A stretch of DNA of 64,000 bases. It comes from Vigna angularis. Lineage: Eukaryota; Streptophyta; Magnoliopsida; Fabales; Fabaceae. The notes under the pieces were generated by a model. That model was given only the letters and a program-made list of their open reading frames with translations, searched no databases and was not told the DNA's origin. Below, piece after piece: positions 35,161 to 47,662 of this stretch (within the stretch, counting starts at the first letter, position 1; each line of letters begins with the position of its first letter). The DNA is taken from the NCBI RefSeq assembly GCF_016808095.1, contig NC_068970.1, positions 10,646,501-10,710,500 on the forward strand, read 5' to 3'. The position numbers were made by a program, and so were the translations under genes.

Positions 35161-38100
35161 TCACCGATGCTGCTTGCTGGTATTCAAAGGAGAGGCCCTC
35201 ATGCTCTTGGATTGTGTGTATGTGATGTGTGGAGTTCCATCTTTCTTCTTCCGTCTCCCTTGTTGGGACAAGCGAGAGTGATAAGACAAAATTGCAAGGT
35301 CATTAAGCCCCTGCAATGGAGTCAGCGCTTTCACAACTTCATCCATGTTGGGGCGAGATTTAGGGTCTCTGCTGAGGCAGCTATAAGCTAACTGGGAAAT
35401 CTTCTGCACTCCTTTTAGAGAATAATTTAGCTCCAGGCGAGGATCTACAAGCTGGTACAGCTTTCGCTTGTCAGCTAAGTATGGCCTAGCCCAAGAAACA
35501 AGATTTTGCTCCCCACTCGGACGCTTCTTGTCCATTGATCTTCTTCCTGTTAGTATCTCAAGCAACACAACTCCAAAGCTATAAACATCACTCTTAGCAG
35601 TCAAGTGCCCTGGTAAAAGAAAACAAACAGAAAATCATGTAGTTGTTTAGTTCTCATAGGTCTTAGAAAGACTTCTACAGGTGTCTGGATAGATGAACAT
35701 GCGCTGCCTTAATGTCTGCGCTGTAGCAGAAATTGTAATCCATAATACAACTTTCACCACAGCATATCCAAAGCTTTAAAGAGTTTCATTCTTACCTGTC
35801 ATGACATATTCTGGAGCAGCATAACCATAAGTTCCAACTACTCTGGTAGAAACATGTGTTTTGTCTCCTTGAGGTCCTGCTTTTGCTAGACCAAAATCTG
35901 AAAGCTTTGCATTATACTCCTGTAAGATACGACATGTTAATAAGTAATAAAACAAACTTCTCTGAAACTGATTGGATTATTTCAGTAACCACATACCGTA
36001 TCCAGCAAAATATTAGATGTTTTAAAATCTCTATAAATGACTGGTTCTGGACCATTGTGGAGGAAGGCCAATCCTTTTGCTGCACCAAGGGCAATCTTAA
36101 CCCTGTTGGGCCACGGGAGAGGTACGGTTCCTTCACATTGTGGCAAAATCGGGACTTTAATTGTTAGATACCGTGATCAAGAGGAAAGGGACCAGAACAG
36201 AATAACTAGTTGTAAGGTATGCCAGATCTATCATCATCATCATCAAGAATATGGAAGCAATGAGGGGAGAAGGCAAATAAATAGTGAAAAGAAAAAGTTA
36301 TTAGATGATACAGAAAAGATTACGGAAAGAGTATGAAGTCATGAAATTTCCTGTTAATATCCTCGAGTAATATTTTTGTGTGGTTAATTCTATGGAGTAT
36401 TTTCAATAACCACAGAATGCATAATTTTATCCTTTTAACATATAAAGTCATTTGCTACTACTCAAGAACACTTCATGATAAATGACAACATTTTGCTAGC
36501 TAATTTTAATTTTTATATAAATAAGACAATAATCAGTTGTGATTCAAGTCACACTAATTGCTCCAGTAAATAATTCCTACAAGGGGAAAAAGAAATGCAA
36601 AATATATGCTGGTGAAGAAAGAATTCTACAATGTTGCATCAAGTCACAGATTAACAAAAGCAGATCACTTCATTAGTTTTGGTTTATTATTCAAGCAATA
36701 GCAATCGAACGATTTTGCAGGAAACCTGGAAACTGTTACCACATAATCTCAGATATGTAGCAGTCCTCATAATTTCTACGTAGAAAAGAAAGGAAAGGCA
36801 AGGCAGAAACTAACTTCTGAATAGATGATTTTCTAGACTTCCACGGGTCATAAACTCATAAACAAGAAGCCGCTGATCATCTTCAATGCAGTAACCGATA
36901 AGTTTCACAAGGTTAGAATGGTGAAGCTGTCCAAGAAAGTCAACTTCAGCCTGCATCAACAAAATGTCATGTTACAATTCAATCTCCAACCTATCCTAAA
37001 CATCACATTACAACACCAATCTACTAACCCAAAGCAGATATTTTACTAACCACCCATTCTCTATGGCCCTGAAGGCCATCTGGCTTCAAGCTTTTGACAG
37101 CCACTGTAATCCCTGACCCAGGTTTAGCTGGCGAGGTTCCATCTTCCTCAATCCATCCTTTGAAAACATAACCAAAGCCACCTTCCCCAAGAATGCTATC
37201 AGGTCTGAAATTTCCAGTTGCAGCTTTAAGTTCTTGAAATGAAAATTGAAGGAGCTGGCATGCAGCCTTGTTCTCCTGGGGTGGGGGATCAGGGTTATCA
37301 GAAGATAATCGAGCTTCGAGGGGAGGACAAAGTTCTCGATTGCTAGCATTCAGGTATCTTGTTTCGCTTGCTGCATCAGTAAAAAATAAAGAATGTGAAG
37401 GCTTCCTTCTTGAAATTCCCAATACTTCATGAATAAGATTTCTGATAATTGGATTTAGCTTGATTTTGGATCTGACAATGCAATCGAAACCATCATATCA
37501 CAACGATTAAATAAATCCTTAGTTTCTACTTTCAAGCACAAAATTTATAAAGCTTCAAATTCCAGAAAATCCATTCACTCTCTACGGAAATGAAAAATAT
37601 AAATCCTTTTGAATTTTACAAGGGGGGATAGCTCAGTTTGCTCTGCGCACCACCCCACGTTCCTTCGAAGGAATCATGCAGTTAGCTATGCTTACAGTGT
37701 CTGAAACAAGAAGATGGAGAAAAGGGTTCTGAGAACGCACATCGATAAAGCTGAAAAAGATCCATCTTTTTAACTACCCACGTCATAATTAAACTCCATA
37801 AAAATGCCTGCCACAGAAAGTTCATTTTTTATATAAAAAAATAACCATTCCAGAAAACTCCATGATTTCAAGCAAACCCAGAATCAGGTATTTCAAAAAA
37901 ATCAAGTCCTACATTGGCTAAAGACTGTGCCTAATAAGAGCTTATATAGCTTATGCATCTCTCCGTTTACAAATCAAGTTTGTCGGGGATAAGTCAGGCC
38001 CAAATTCTAAATAAGGTACTGCAAAACCACAAACTTTTATTTCCGAATTAGAAGGAAGAAGAAACTTTAAGCTTCAGAAAAGAAGAAAGTAAACAAAAGC

Positions 38101-38404
38101 AGAGAAGAGACTCATGGGGTGTGGCCAAACTTGAAACTTCATTCAGTGGTGAGAGAGAGAGAGGAGTGACACTAAACAATATAGTGGTTGAGATTCATAA
38201 TGAAGATGAAGAATTCTCCAAGGTGGAAAAAAGTTGTTTGTTATGTTGTGTTGTGTATGTACCTGCATCATAAACGAGACTAGTACGAGGGATAGTGTTA
38301 GCAGAGTCTCTGGAAGCTGAAGGTTTGCACGCACCTCTAACACCGCGTTTAAGGACAGCCCAGCAACCGCACTTCTTCTCTGTCTCCATGCTCACAACTT
38401 TCAT
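35161..38404 (-). CDS. Receptor-like cytoplasmic kinase, RLCK VII (PBS1-like/PBL)
   Basis: Six exons, minus strand: 38,263-38,404; 37,051-37,370; 36,815-36,950; 35,997-36,130; 35,796-35,919; 35,161-35,609. All junctions are GT-AG and in phase, giving 434 residues. Kinase landmarks: glycine loop GEGGFGYV (109-116), VAVK lysine 140, catalytic YRDFKTSN with Asp 234, DFG 252-254, APE 279-281. The activation segment [16 protein letters not shown] is the RLCK VII signature; GDK (262-264) is the site cut by AvrPphB in PBS1. [15 protein letters not shown] (120-134) is the insert typical of PBL34-like members. There is no transmembrane segment. The N-terminus has no Gly2 for myristoylation, but Cys 12 and 14 (KKCGCW) could be palmitoylated. 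RLCK VII kinases relay signals from surface receptors in immunity and growth (family knowledge). Start chosen as the first ATG after an in-frame TAA; Met 6 is an alternative. Confidence 0.95.
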
Positions 38405-39266
38405 ATTAATCACGGACTGAGGGAGAAGATGTTAACCATGGTTGGCTTCAAAGAAAGAAGAGAATGATAAGAGAGAGAGAAGAGAAAGAGATGGTGTTTG
38501 TGTTTGTGTTGGAGATTGCAGGCATCATCATCGCCATCATCGCAGTGTGTACAAAAAGAACTTTTTTCCCACCACCTTTTGTGTGGGGGATGGGAATGGG
38601 ACACTCTCACACACACTCTCTCTCTCTCACCCTCTGTTTTTACCTTTGTGCTTGAAATTACCAAAACACAACATAAAACCTCATGTCCAACAAAGTTTTA
38701 GCATTTTTTTGGAGTGCCTCCTTCGTGCCTTTCACCGCCATTCATTCATTCATCAACCTTTTATACCCACAAAACAAGTACCACATATTTTCAAACAGCT
38801 GATACGCATACTTTTCTTTATTCATTACACAGAACCATGTATTTTTACTTTATGTTTCTTTAACATTATATTTCCACCTTTTCTTCTACTGTCTGTTATG
38901 AATTATAACTTTTGCAACAATTTCTTAATTTACTTCATCATTTTGTTTTTTGTCCACATATTTAATTATCAAAGTTTTACAATGGGTTTTAATTTTTGTG
39001 CGTATTAATATAAATACTTTTTGTATTGTCAATCAATCAGTTTTTAAGATAATGTTGTTCGTATTAGATTTGAATAATGTGCCCGCAAAGATTATGATGT
39101 TACGTGTCACAGTAGACAACAAATTTTGCTGCTCAACTGTTCCAATGATTATGTTGTAATTTGCCTGTTTTTGTTTCCGTTGTGATTTTATTTGAAACAG
39201 AGAAATTTATAGAATAATTTTTTCCTGCTTTAGTATATAAGTCACATGCCTGAATTATGTATCATC
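38405..39266. other. Upstream region of the PBL kinase
   Basis: Contains the kinase leader and promoter on the minus strand. Purine-rich (GA) runs on the sense strand, including (CT)7 on plus at 38,615-38,628, are common in plant leaders. A 188-codon plus-strand frame here begins without ATG context and shows no domain, so it is not called. Confidence 0.4.
38410..38439 (-). promoter_or_regulatory. Nine-codon upstream open reading frame
   Basis: Minus-strand ATG at 38,439 opens MVNIFSLSP and stops at TGA (38,410-38,412), five bases before the kinase start codon. If the transcript starts upstream, it could lower translation of the kinase. Whether the leader includes it is unknown. Confidence 0.4.
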
Positions 39267-39272
39267 AAGGCT

Positions 39273-40096
39273 GTCTTCGTTTGGAGGGAAAGCACTATTC
39301 ATGTGAATTATCGCGGACGAATTTTCAAAAGCAAGGTCGTTCGTTTTGGTGGATTTGTGCAGATTTAGTAAAACGGATATTCGCTGATTTACGGGATTTC
39401 ACTGTTCAGCTCATCTCGTAAATGTGTGAGGATTTGCGATGATTTATGAGGGAAAGACTGATATACTCATTTGCTTCAGCCAAAAATAACACATTAATAA
39501 CTGGTTACAGCAGAGTGTAACCGGTTACAGAGAAGAATAATTTTGCTTCCACACGTGTAACCTGTTACGCGAACGCGTAACGCGTAACCGGTTACGCGAA
39601 CGCGTAACGCGTAACCGGTTACGCGAACGTGTAACCGGTTACGCAATATATATTTTTTCAGTTTTTTTTATAATTATTTTAATATTATAATTTAAAAAGA
39701 TGTATATTTTAATAAAATTAGGTATATTATATTTTCTAATTTATTAAAAATAAGTTGATTATTTAATTTTTATAATTTTTAAACATTAATTTTATAAATT
39801 ATTCATAATTCTTTTTATAAACATTTTTACAATTAAATATAACATTTTATATTACTTTTATACCTAGGGGCATTTTGGTAATCTTTAATTTCTACCAATT
39901 AAACTAATTTTTAAAATCTATCACATCAATCAAATCCTACACTAATTCTCACAAACTTTACTTCCAAATCCACTCTCAATTACCCACAAATCCACTCAAA
40001 AAAACAATTAAAAAATTACCCTCAAATCCACTCAAATCCATTCAAATCATCTACCCCAAATCATCTCCTCCAAATCTATCCAAACGAACAGAGACT
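39273..40096. mobile_element. MITE-like element with GTTCGTTTGG termini
   Basis: Inverted termini GTCTTCGTTTGGAGGG (left) and, on the other strand, AGTCTCTGTTCGTTTGGA (right). The 6-bp direct repeat AAGGCT flanks it (39,267-39,272 and 40,097-40,102). It holds a palindromic minisatellite and an AT-rich core, with no coding capacity. The right end consists of repeated CCAAATC/CTCAAATCCA words. Confidence 0.6.
39500..39644. repeat. Palindromic minisatellite of GTAACCGGTTAC
   Basis: Six copies or variants of GTAACCGGTTAC, interleaved with GCGAACGCGTAACGC. The central part repeats with a period of about 27 bases. Each copy is itself a perfect palindrome, so the DNA could extrude short hairpins. 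It is CpG-rich within very AT-rich DNA. Confidence 0.85.
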
Positions 40097-40102
40097 AAGG
40101 CT

Positions 40103-40472
40103 TTATTCTTTTAGATATATTTGGGGGAAATTATTCGAATGAATTTGAGTGGATTTGAGGGTAATTTTTTAGTTGTTTTTTTGAGTGGATTTATAGGAAA
40201 TTGAGAGTAGATTTGGAAGTAAAGTTTATGAGAATTAGTGTAAACATTAGTGTAAGATTTGATTGATGTGATAGATTTAAAAAATTTGTTTAATTGGTAG
40301 AAATTAAAGATTACCAAAATGTTCCTAGTTTTTAATGTAATATAAAATGATAATTTTTAATGTTATATTTAATTGTAAAAAGATTTATAAAGAGTAAAAA
40401 ATTAATTTTAATATTTAAAAAAAATTATTTTAATAAAATGATAATAATAATAATAATTATTATTATAATAAT

Positions 40473-40505
<33 letters not shown>

Positions 40506-40791
40506 TATTATTATTATTATTATTATTATTGTTATTATTATTATTAATTCATCCCTTCTAAATATTACATTCCAACATTTGTATATAAGGGTAAAACTGA
40601 CAATGGGAGTAAATCTGTGCAAATCTTCGCATACGAGAGAATATTGGAAAACTCTCTCATCCTGCAAATCAGCTGATTTTCTCGCTTGCAAATCATTTAA
40701 AACGAATATACATATAATTTCAAATCCGTCTTCGCTAATCAATGATAACAGTGAATTCCATCAAAACGAACACAACATAAAGAAAGAATAG
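40103..40791. mobile_element. Related MITE fragment in opposite orientation
   Basis: Bases 40,125-40,330 are an inverted copy of 39,865-40,095 (both contain GAGTGGATTTGAGGGTAA and ATTGATGTGATAGATTT or complements). The far end, read on the minus strand, ends in TTGTGTTCGTTTTGATGGAA, like the neighbour's terminus. So two members of one family lie head to head, forming a large inverted repeat around 40,110. Confidence 0.55.
40439..40547. repeat. (AAT)n/(ATT)n microsatellite
   Basis: Runs of AAT units followed by ATT units, so the tract is partly self-complementary. Long isoleucine-only open frames across it are artefacts. Confidence 0.9.
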
Positions 40792-41429
40792 TTGATACTA
40801 TAACACCCTTCCTATAGGTTTCGTTTATTATTATATTATTTAATATTTATTATTATGCACACTTATAAACTATAATTATTCAATTTTGATAAACCTCTTC
40901 TTTACATAATTATAACTTAATAAAAAAATTATATTTTATGCAAAATTGCTAATAATATTAAAGTATCTCTCTCTATAATGTAATATAATAAGAGAATAAT
41001 CTTTTATAAGAGAAATAACTATTGGTCGTAGAATAATACATTAATAGTTCCATTTAAAATTACAATATCACTTAAATGAAGCCAGTTGTTTACAAAATTA
41101 CATAATTTATATATTTTAATCTTGATAATTAATTTACAGTAAGAAAAATTGATAACATTGTTCTTTCACAAACACATAACGTATAAAATGAGCATTCTTC
41201 AATATTATATTTAAATAGTCAGATAAAAAAACACTTATTTTGTATAAAAATATATTGTTAGTGTTCATTTGAGTTTTTTATATTTAAAAAACCAATATAT
41301 ATTATTCTTAATATCTTTATTTTAGTTTTAAATTAATTTCAAGAATTATATTTATTTTATGTTTAAGTTTAATAATAAATATCTTTCTCACATAAATATT
41401 ACTCTTTTAAACATAATTTTATCTTTTTT

Positions 41430-41566
<137 letters not shown>

Positions 41567-42471
41567 ACTTCTCATCTTATATCTATTCGTTCATATGCTG
41601 AATACAATTATAATAATTTTCAAGCATGAAATAAGAAAGTGAATTATTGAAAATAAAAAACAAAACACGTACATCATATATCAATCAATTTTATTTGATA
41701 TTATTATTAAAATAATCTAATAAATTAATGAAATGTTAACAGTATGTTATTTAATTAAAAAAGTTAAATGATACCTATTTGATTAAAAATATAAATCTTT
41801 TAATATTCAATATATCATAAAAAAGTATTAAAAACTGAAATAAACATACTCAACTTTATACTTAACACTTAAACCTATATTATATTATTAATGTTAATAT
41901 AAATGTTTAAATTAGTTTGTTAGTTAGTTTCGGTAGCTATCATGAGGTGGTGTATCATAATATGACATCAAATTAACATTTCAAGTCACAGTGATCTCGA
42001 AGTATTGAAGTAAGTTGAAAATGTAAATAAGAAATAAAAAATATATATTTTTTGAAGTATTCTCCCTAATTTAGTGTGAAATATGTCTTAATTTTATAAC
42101 ACAAACAATTTTAATAATGGTATTTTCTTTCATTATTCAAAGACCATCTTAGTCTTTTTAAAGTCTCAAAAAGGAATATTATAAGAGAGAAACAAAATTA
42201 CCTTTTTAGAGTAAGTATTGAATATGTTTGAGAAATTATGTTTTTATTGAGTTTTTTTGTAGTTTTTTTATTATCATAGTTTTTTATTAGGTCTGAATGA
42301 GTTCAACTCAGTGAATTCATTTTAAGTAGAATTTAATATTTTAAAATATATATAATTATTTAACTTATTAAGTTAATTTGACATAATTTACTTTAAACTA
42401 AAAGTCAATATGAGCGAGTTATTTAAACTTTTATTGATATTAACTTTTAAAAAAAATATTTTTTATTTAAC

Positions 42472-42475
<4 letters not shown>

Positions 42476-42509
<34 letters not shown>
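42476..42509. repeat. (AT)17 microsatellite
   Basis: Uninterrupted AT run. Confidence 0.9.
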
Positions 42510-42511
<2 letters not shown>

Positions 42512-45110
42512 TTTAATCAAAACTTATGTATGATTTTCATAATTATTTCTATAATAGATTATATATTTTTTATTTTATTGCTAAATTTAATAAAAAAGTT
42601 GATTACATAAAAAAGAAGATTAAAATTTTAAATATATATTTTAGTTATTCAGTCAATTTTGTTAAACTAATAATATTTTAGTTATGTCAGATATAAATAA
42701 GTTTTAAAAATAAAACTTAGAACTGATATTTTTATCTATGTCAACTCCATTGATTTAAATATTTTCTGAAATGAATTTGATTCATTTTTTATATAAAACA
42801 AAAAATATTTAAAAGTTAGATTAAATTTTCGTTCATTCTAAAATTATTATAAAATACCACATTTTATTATCAAATTAAAATATAAATTATTTTCTTTATA
42901 AATTTTATGAAAATCGACTAGTTTGTTACTTAAAAAATGTTGGACATACCATTTATTAAAAATAATGTTTTACATTATTTTTACAAAATAATAAAAAATG
43001 ATTTAATTCAAAAGAAAAAGATAAATTTTATAATCATACTATTGGAAAATATATTTAACTCCTATAATATATAATCATGCGAAAAACATATCAATAACCA
43101 CTCTTTACATTATAAAGATGTAAGCGAGTAGTGCATATAATTTCTGTTATGAGTATTTTATATAATCACAAAATTCTCTTGACAGTGCCACAAAAGCAAT
43201 AATTCAAAAAATAATGTTAGTTTTGTAATATTTATTTTTCTGTCTATTCAGTGACTAGTTAACTTATATTATCTCCCAGTGTAAAAGAATATATTATTTT
43301 ACATTTTTTCTCTCTTTATTATAGAAGAAATAATGTAAAAATAACATTGTTCTTGAGAAATTGTACCACAATCACGGACAACATCCCCCACTACATCAGT
43401 TAGTAACATGGTATATGTTTAAGATTATTCTAAAATAACATTTTTTTTAATTGTGCATTGGAATTTTAAAAACACTTTCCCAATTTTTATCAAAATCTAG
43501 AAAGAACTTTACAAATAGTCATTATCTAGATTCTAGACCTGACGTGTTTTCAAGATTGAATAAAATAATGAATGAAAAGAAAGCATTTGGGATCATTCTT
43601 GATCTATGTTGCTAGTTTCATCGTTCCAGATTCTTGTTAATGGGTGGTAAGCAGAAAAACTCAAACTATAGGCTTATATTGTTCTAGAAGAATGCTTACA
43701 AACAACACTTCTGTTAGTAGTGTTATTCAGATTGATGGAAAAGTTGAACCATTCAAGGGTAATAAAGGTTTTGAGTTAGACTTTTTGTGTTTTGACAAAA
43801 TGAGTTTTTGGTTAATAAAATGATAGCCAAAAACTTAAAATTAGGCGTGAATTAAGTAACCGTGACCAAAAGAGTGAGATTGATAATATTATTGTTGGGT
43901 CAAAACTAATAGAAAGATGGTCAATAGCATTTTTGAGTGCAATCCCATCACTCTTTCTCTCTCTAGGGTGGGATAGATTCCTACATAGATGAAAAATGGA
44001 ATGGGGGAGAAGAAGAGAAAGAAAGAGTGAGTGAGGTTGCTTGGTGAAGAGTCATTTCATGAACCAACTATAAACAAAAATGTATTCTATGATGCTTGGG
44101 GAGATCAAAAGCAATTTAAGATCCTATTCTCTACACTATGCTTTCAACTTGACAAAGCTTGATGAAAAGGAGTGATGCGAATTGCCCCCACTAAGTTTGT
44201 GGGTCCTGTCAGTTTGCTCCCACCATATATTCTCTTCACTAACACAAACAAGATGAGGGAAGAAAGAGCTAAGGTTTTGGAACAGTGACACTGAAATTGT
44301 AAAGCTTAACAGAAAGAGTAATTTATTTTTATTGTTGAAAGTGTGTTTGAAAGAGGCTGAAGCACTTAAGGTAACATAGTTCCGTGAGTTGCGTGGAGTG
44401 AAGCATCAACGTCAATAGAGAGATAGAAGAATATGGTTCATATTCTTCCCATCTTCTCTAACCATTAATTCTTCCCAAGTCAGGACCAGCACCAACTCTT
44501 AACCTCCTAATTCAACTTTATAGTTAGCTGCAATGTCAATTTCACTGCGTGCTTTATCCTTAATATCTATTCTAATTATTTCTTAAATTATGATTTCTTA
44601 AACTATTGAAGGTGTCTTAATGATTCTATCTGATGGAATTTTTTTTTCTTTTTAAAATTACTATTACCAAAACTTAACTAATAAAAAGCTTAAAATTAGT
44701 AATTAGTGAATGCTGCAGGAGTCTTAATTATTATAGACAGTTCATAACTAGTTGCTTTAGAATAATTTTTTTTTTCTAGTTTGATATCTCAAGTTTTAAT
44801 TAAGGAAATTAACTCATAAATATTGCAATTGTATAATTTTAATTCCTTCTCAGTCCGCCATCTAATTTCTAAGATTTTGTTAGTGTCATTGAATGATTAT
44901 GACATGCGATCTATTTGTTGTCCAACACATATTTGACCTTGTTTAATTATATATTATCATAATTGTAAATTACCAAAAATATATGATTAAGTTATGTGAG
45001 ACAACATTAAGTGCACACAATTTTTCAATTACATGACCATGAAATTATTAAATATTTAATGGAAGGTGGACTGGACAAACAATTATGTTTAGTAACAGTT
45101 AAATTAAGTT

Positions 45111-45145
<35 letters not shown>
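45111..45145. repeat. (AT)n microsatellite
   Basis: AT run with one ATAC interruption at 45,126. Confidence 0.9.
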
Positions 45146-45720
45146 TATTTTAAATCAAATTATAATTAATTATTATAAAAACTTCCATTTATAATTATAA
45201 TAAAATTAATTAGTACACAATTAAGTTAATTTGTTAACCAAAGTTGAATTAATCATGATAAAAATTGCTATCATAACTATTTCAATTATATTAAAAAAAA
45301 TGGTTTGTGCAATCATCTATTTAATCTCAATTAAAATGTAATTTATACCCCTAGTAATTCAGTTATTATTGAATAGCATGTAATATGTTTTATATTTAAT
45401 TTGATTACATAGTATAAATGTATTTTTATTGTGTTGTGCCGTGAAATGGGATTAGTTGATTATGACACAATACAAACACATTTGTTAATTCTTTGAAAAC
45501 AATAAAAAAAATTGAGTTGAACATAGTAAAAGTATTATTGGAATCAGCAAAACCCTTTCTTATTGGTTTTTTCTTCCTTCAAACCTGTTTTTCCTTTGCA
45601 CCTCAATCTCTTTTATTGAAAACTAGTTCGTAGGGGTAGTTGTCTTTTCTTTTTTAATTTTTATTAAAAGTATTAATATAATTACTATTATATTAAAATA
45701 AATAATTAATGAATTTTGTT

Positions 45721-45746
45721 TATATATATATATATATATATATATA
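45721..45746. repeat. (TA)13 microsatellite
   Basis: Uninterrupted TA run 450 bases upstream of the CUE gene. Confidence 0.9.
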
Positions 45747-46191
45747 AACCAACAATAATTAATAATAATTTTAATTTTTTACCTTTGACTGTGTATCTAC
45801 ACTCTAGACGATGAGAAAAAACTTTAAGAAACTCTATTTTTTTTTATAAACACGTAAACGTGCTTATTCCCAAGGTTAAAACTAATATTTCAAAGAATAT
45901 TTATTAAAGAAAAAATATTGAATATATATTTAATAAATTACATGTTTAGTTGAAAACACGAGATATATTGAATACTTACTTGAGATGGGCTGGAACAGTA
46001 GAAAGGTAAGGCGTGTGTAGAAACGTAGATATACAAATTATTCCCTGATTCCCTGTGTACCAATCCTATCTATTATATTGGTTGGTTATTAATCGGAGAT
46101 CGGAGGTAATTCAGCGGCGGATTGCATGAGCGGTTGTTGTGTGGGTGGCGGCGGCGGCGGATCGGACGCGGAGTGAGCAGAGGATCGAAAC

Positions 46192-47662
46192 ATGTCTGCG
46201 ATCATAGTGTGCGGGAAGAGATCAGCGCTGTTCCAAGAGCTTCCTCCAAAGAGGATCCGTTGTTCTTCTTCTTCTTCCCCGGTTCGCCTCTCTCCCTCTT
46301 CCCTCCTCCACCACCTCGCCGCCTTCTTCCCTGACATGGACAACCACCTCCTCGAGAAAGCCCTCGAAGATTGCGGCAACGACATCGACTCCGCTATCAG
46401 AAGCTTAAACCAGCTTCGCTTAGGAGCATCAACACCTCCTTCTCTTCGTTCCACTCCCACTGCATCTGATGCTACTCTTCAATCGCAAGGTTTGTTACCT
46501 TTAAACCTCTTGCAATTTGACCATAACTGTAATTTGCATTAAATGATGCTTCTGTTTTCTGTCTTTTATACTTTCGGTTTTTTCAAGGCATTTTCCAGTG
46601 AAACAGGTATATAATTTAGCAATATATATGCCCTGTGGACAGGTAGTATAAATTCTTTGCACAATAAATTATTAACACTTTTTTAGTCTATTCACTGTTA
46701 CTTCATACTCAATCAAACTATATACAAGTTGTATTATTTGTTATGTTAGGTCAGTTTTAGTTCTGAAGTATATTCATCTAAATATAAGACAGTGTAATGT
46801 CTATTCTAATGGTTGTTATTGAACCTATATTGAGCTATTTGTTGTTGCGTTATTGGACATGATAGTCAGATGGTAATGCATATAACAGAAAACAATTCCT
46901 GATCTCATGAACTAGGCCACCCCCCTACAATGTATGATTTGTTATATTAGGTCAGTTTTGGTAGTCTGAACCTTGATTTCTTTTGTTGTTTGATGAAACA
47001 AATGACATTTCCGGATATTGATGGGAAGAAGTGGTTGTTTTAGTAGGTGAAGGGCAATATGATGCAGAAGTTTCAGCTTCTGAGGACCCGGTTACTGGAC
47101 AAAATTATCCCACAAATGGTGCTGAATGGGTGGAGCTTTTTGTTAAAGAAATGATGAATGCTTCAAACATGGATGACGCCAAAGCTCGAGCATCAAAAAT
47201 GTTAGAGGCTTTGGAGAAGTCAATTTGCATGAGAACAAGTGTTGAAACAGAGCGAAACTTCCACCAGGTTATTTATTATGGCTATATGTTTCTCAGCGTT
47301 GTTATTGTCAACCTAAATACCGAGTACAAATGCTCTTTCAATTCCATCTAATAAAAGTCATTGGTTGTGATATGATGTACTTGTTGTTTGGTTTACATCA
47401 GGAAAATACGGCGTTGAAGGAACAGGTGGAGGCCCTTGTTCAAGAAAATGTGATTCTGAAGCGTGCTATCTGTATTCAGCACGAACGCCAGAAAGAATAT
47501 GAAGACAGAGATGTAGTGTTGCAGCAATTGAAGCAATTAGTGTCACAGTACCAGGAACAAGTAAGAGCTTTAGAGGTAAACAATTATGCACTGACAATGC
47601 ACCTAAAGCAGGCAGAGCAAAGCAGTTCCATCCCTGGGCGTTTTCATCCAGATGTTTTCTAG
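46192..47662 (+). CDS. CUE-domain ubiquitin-binding family protein with C-terminal coiled coil
   Basis: Three exons: 46,192-46,489, 47,047-47,267 (or from 47,044) and 47,402-47,662, giving 259 or 260 residues. Residues about 37-78 form a CUE domain: LLHHLAAFFPDMD, with the FPDM motif, then KALEDCGNDIDSAIRSL. CUE domains bind monoubiquitin (established). The middle has a conserved acidic patch and GAEWVELFVKEMMNAS. The last exon is a heptad-like coiled coil (ENTALKEQVEALVQEN, then QLKQLVSQYQEQVRALEVN), ending in SSSIPGRFHPDVF. This order and tail match the plant family of Arabidopsis At5g32440, annotated as a CUE ubiquitin-system component of unknown precise function. The second exon has tandem TAGTAG acceptors differing by one codon. 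Start is the first ATG after a GC-rich leader; the tail is strongly conserved, so the gene looks intact. Confidence 0.93.

Noticed and set aside
37621..37690. tRNA-like start (GGGGGGATAGCTCAGTTTG) in the first intron of the PBL kinase
   Set aside because: No matching acceptor stem, anticodon stem or GGTTCGAATCC T-arm follows at the right distance.
38442..39008. 188-codon plus-strand open frame
   Set aside because: Low-complexity start opposite the kinase leader, no ATG in good context, Phe/His-rich C/T-derived sequence and no domain.
40360..40791. 143-codon frame and its antisense partner
   Set aside because: Mostly isoleucine from an AAT/ATT microsatellite.
46089..46460. 123-codon minus-strand frame
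   Set aside because: Exact antisense of the CUE first exon, which has a recognised domain on the plus strand.
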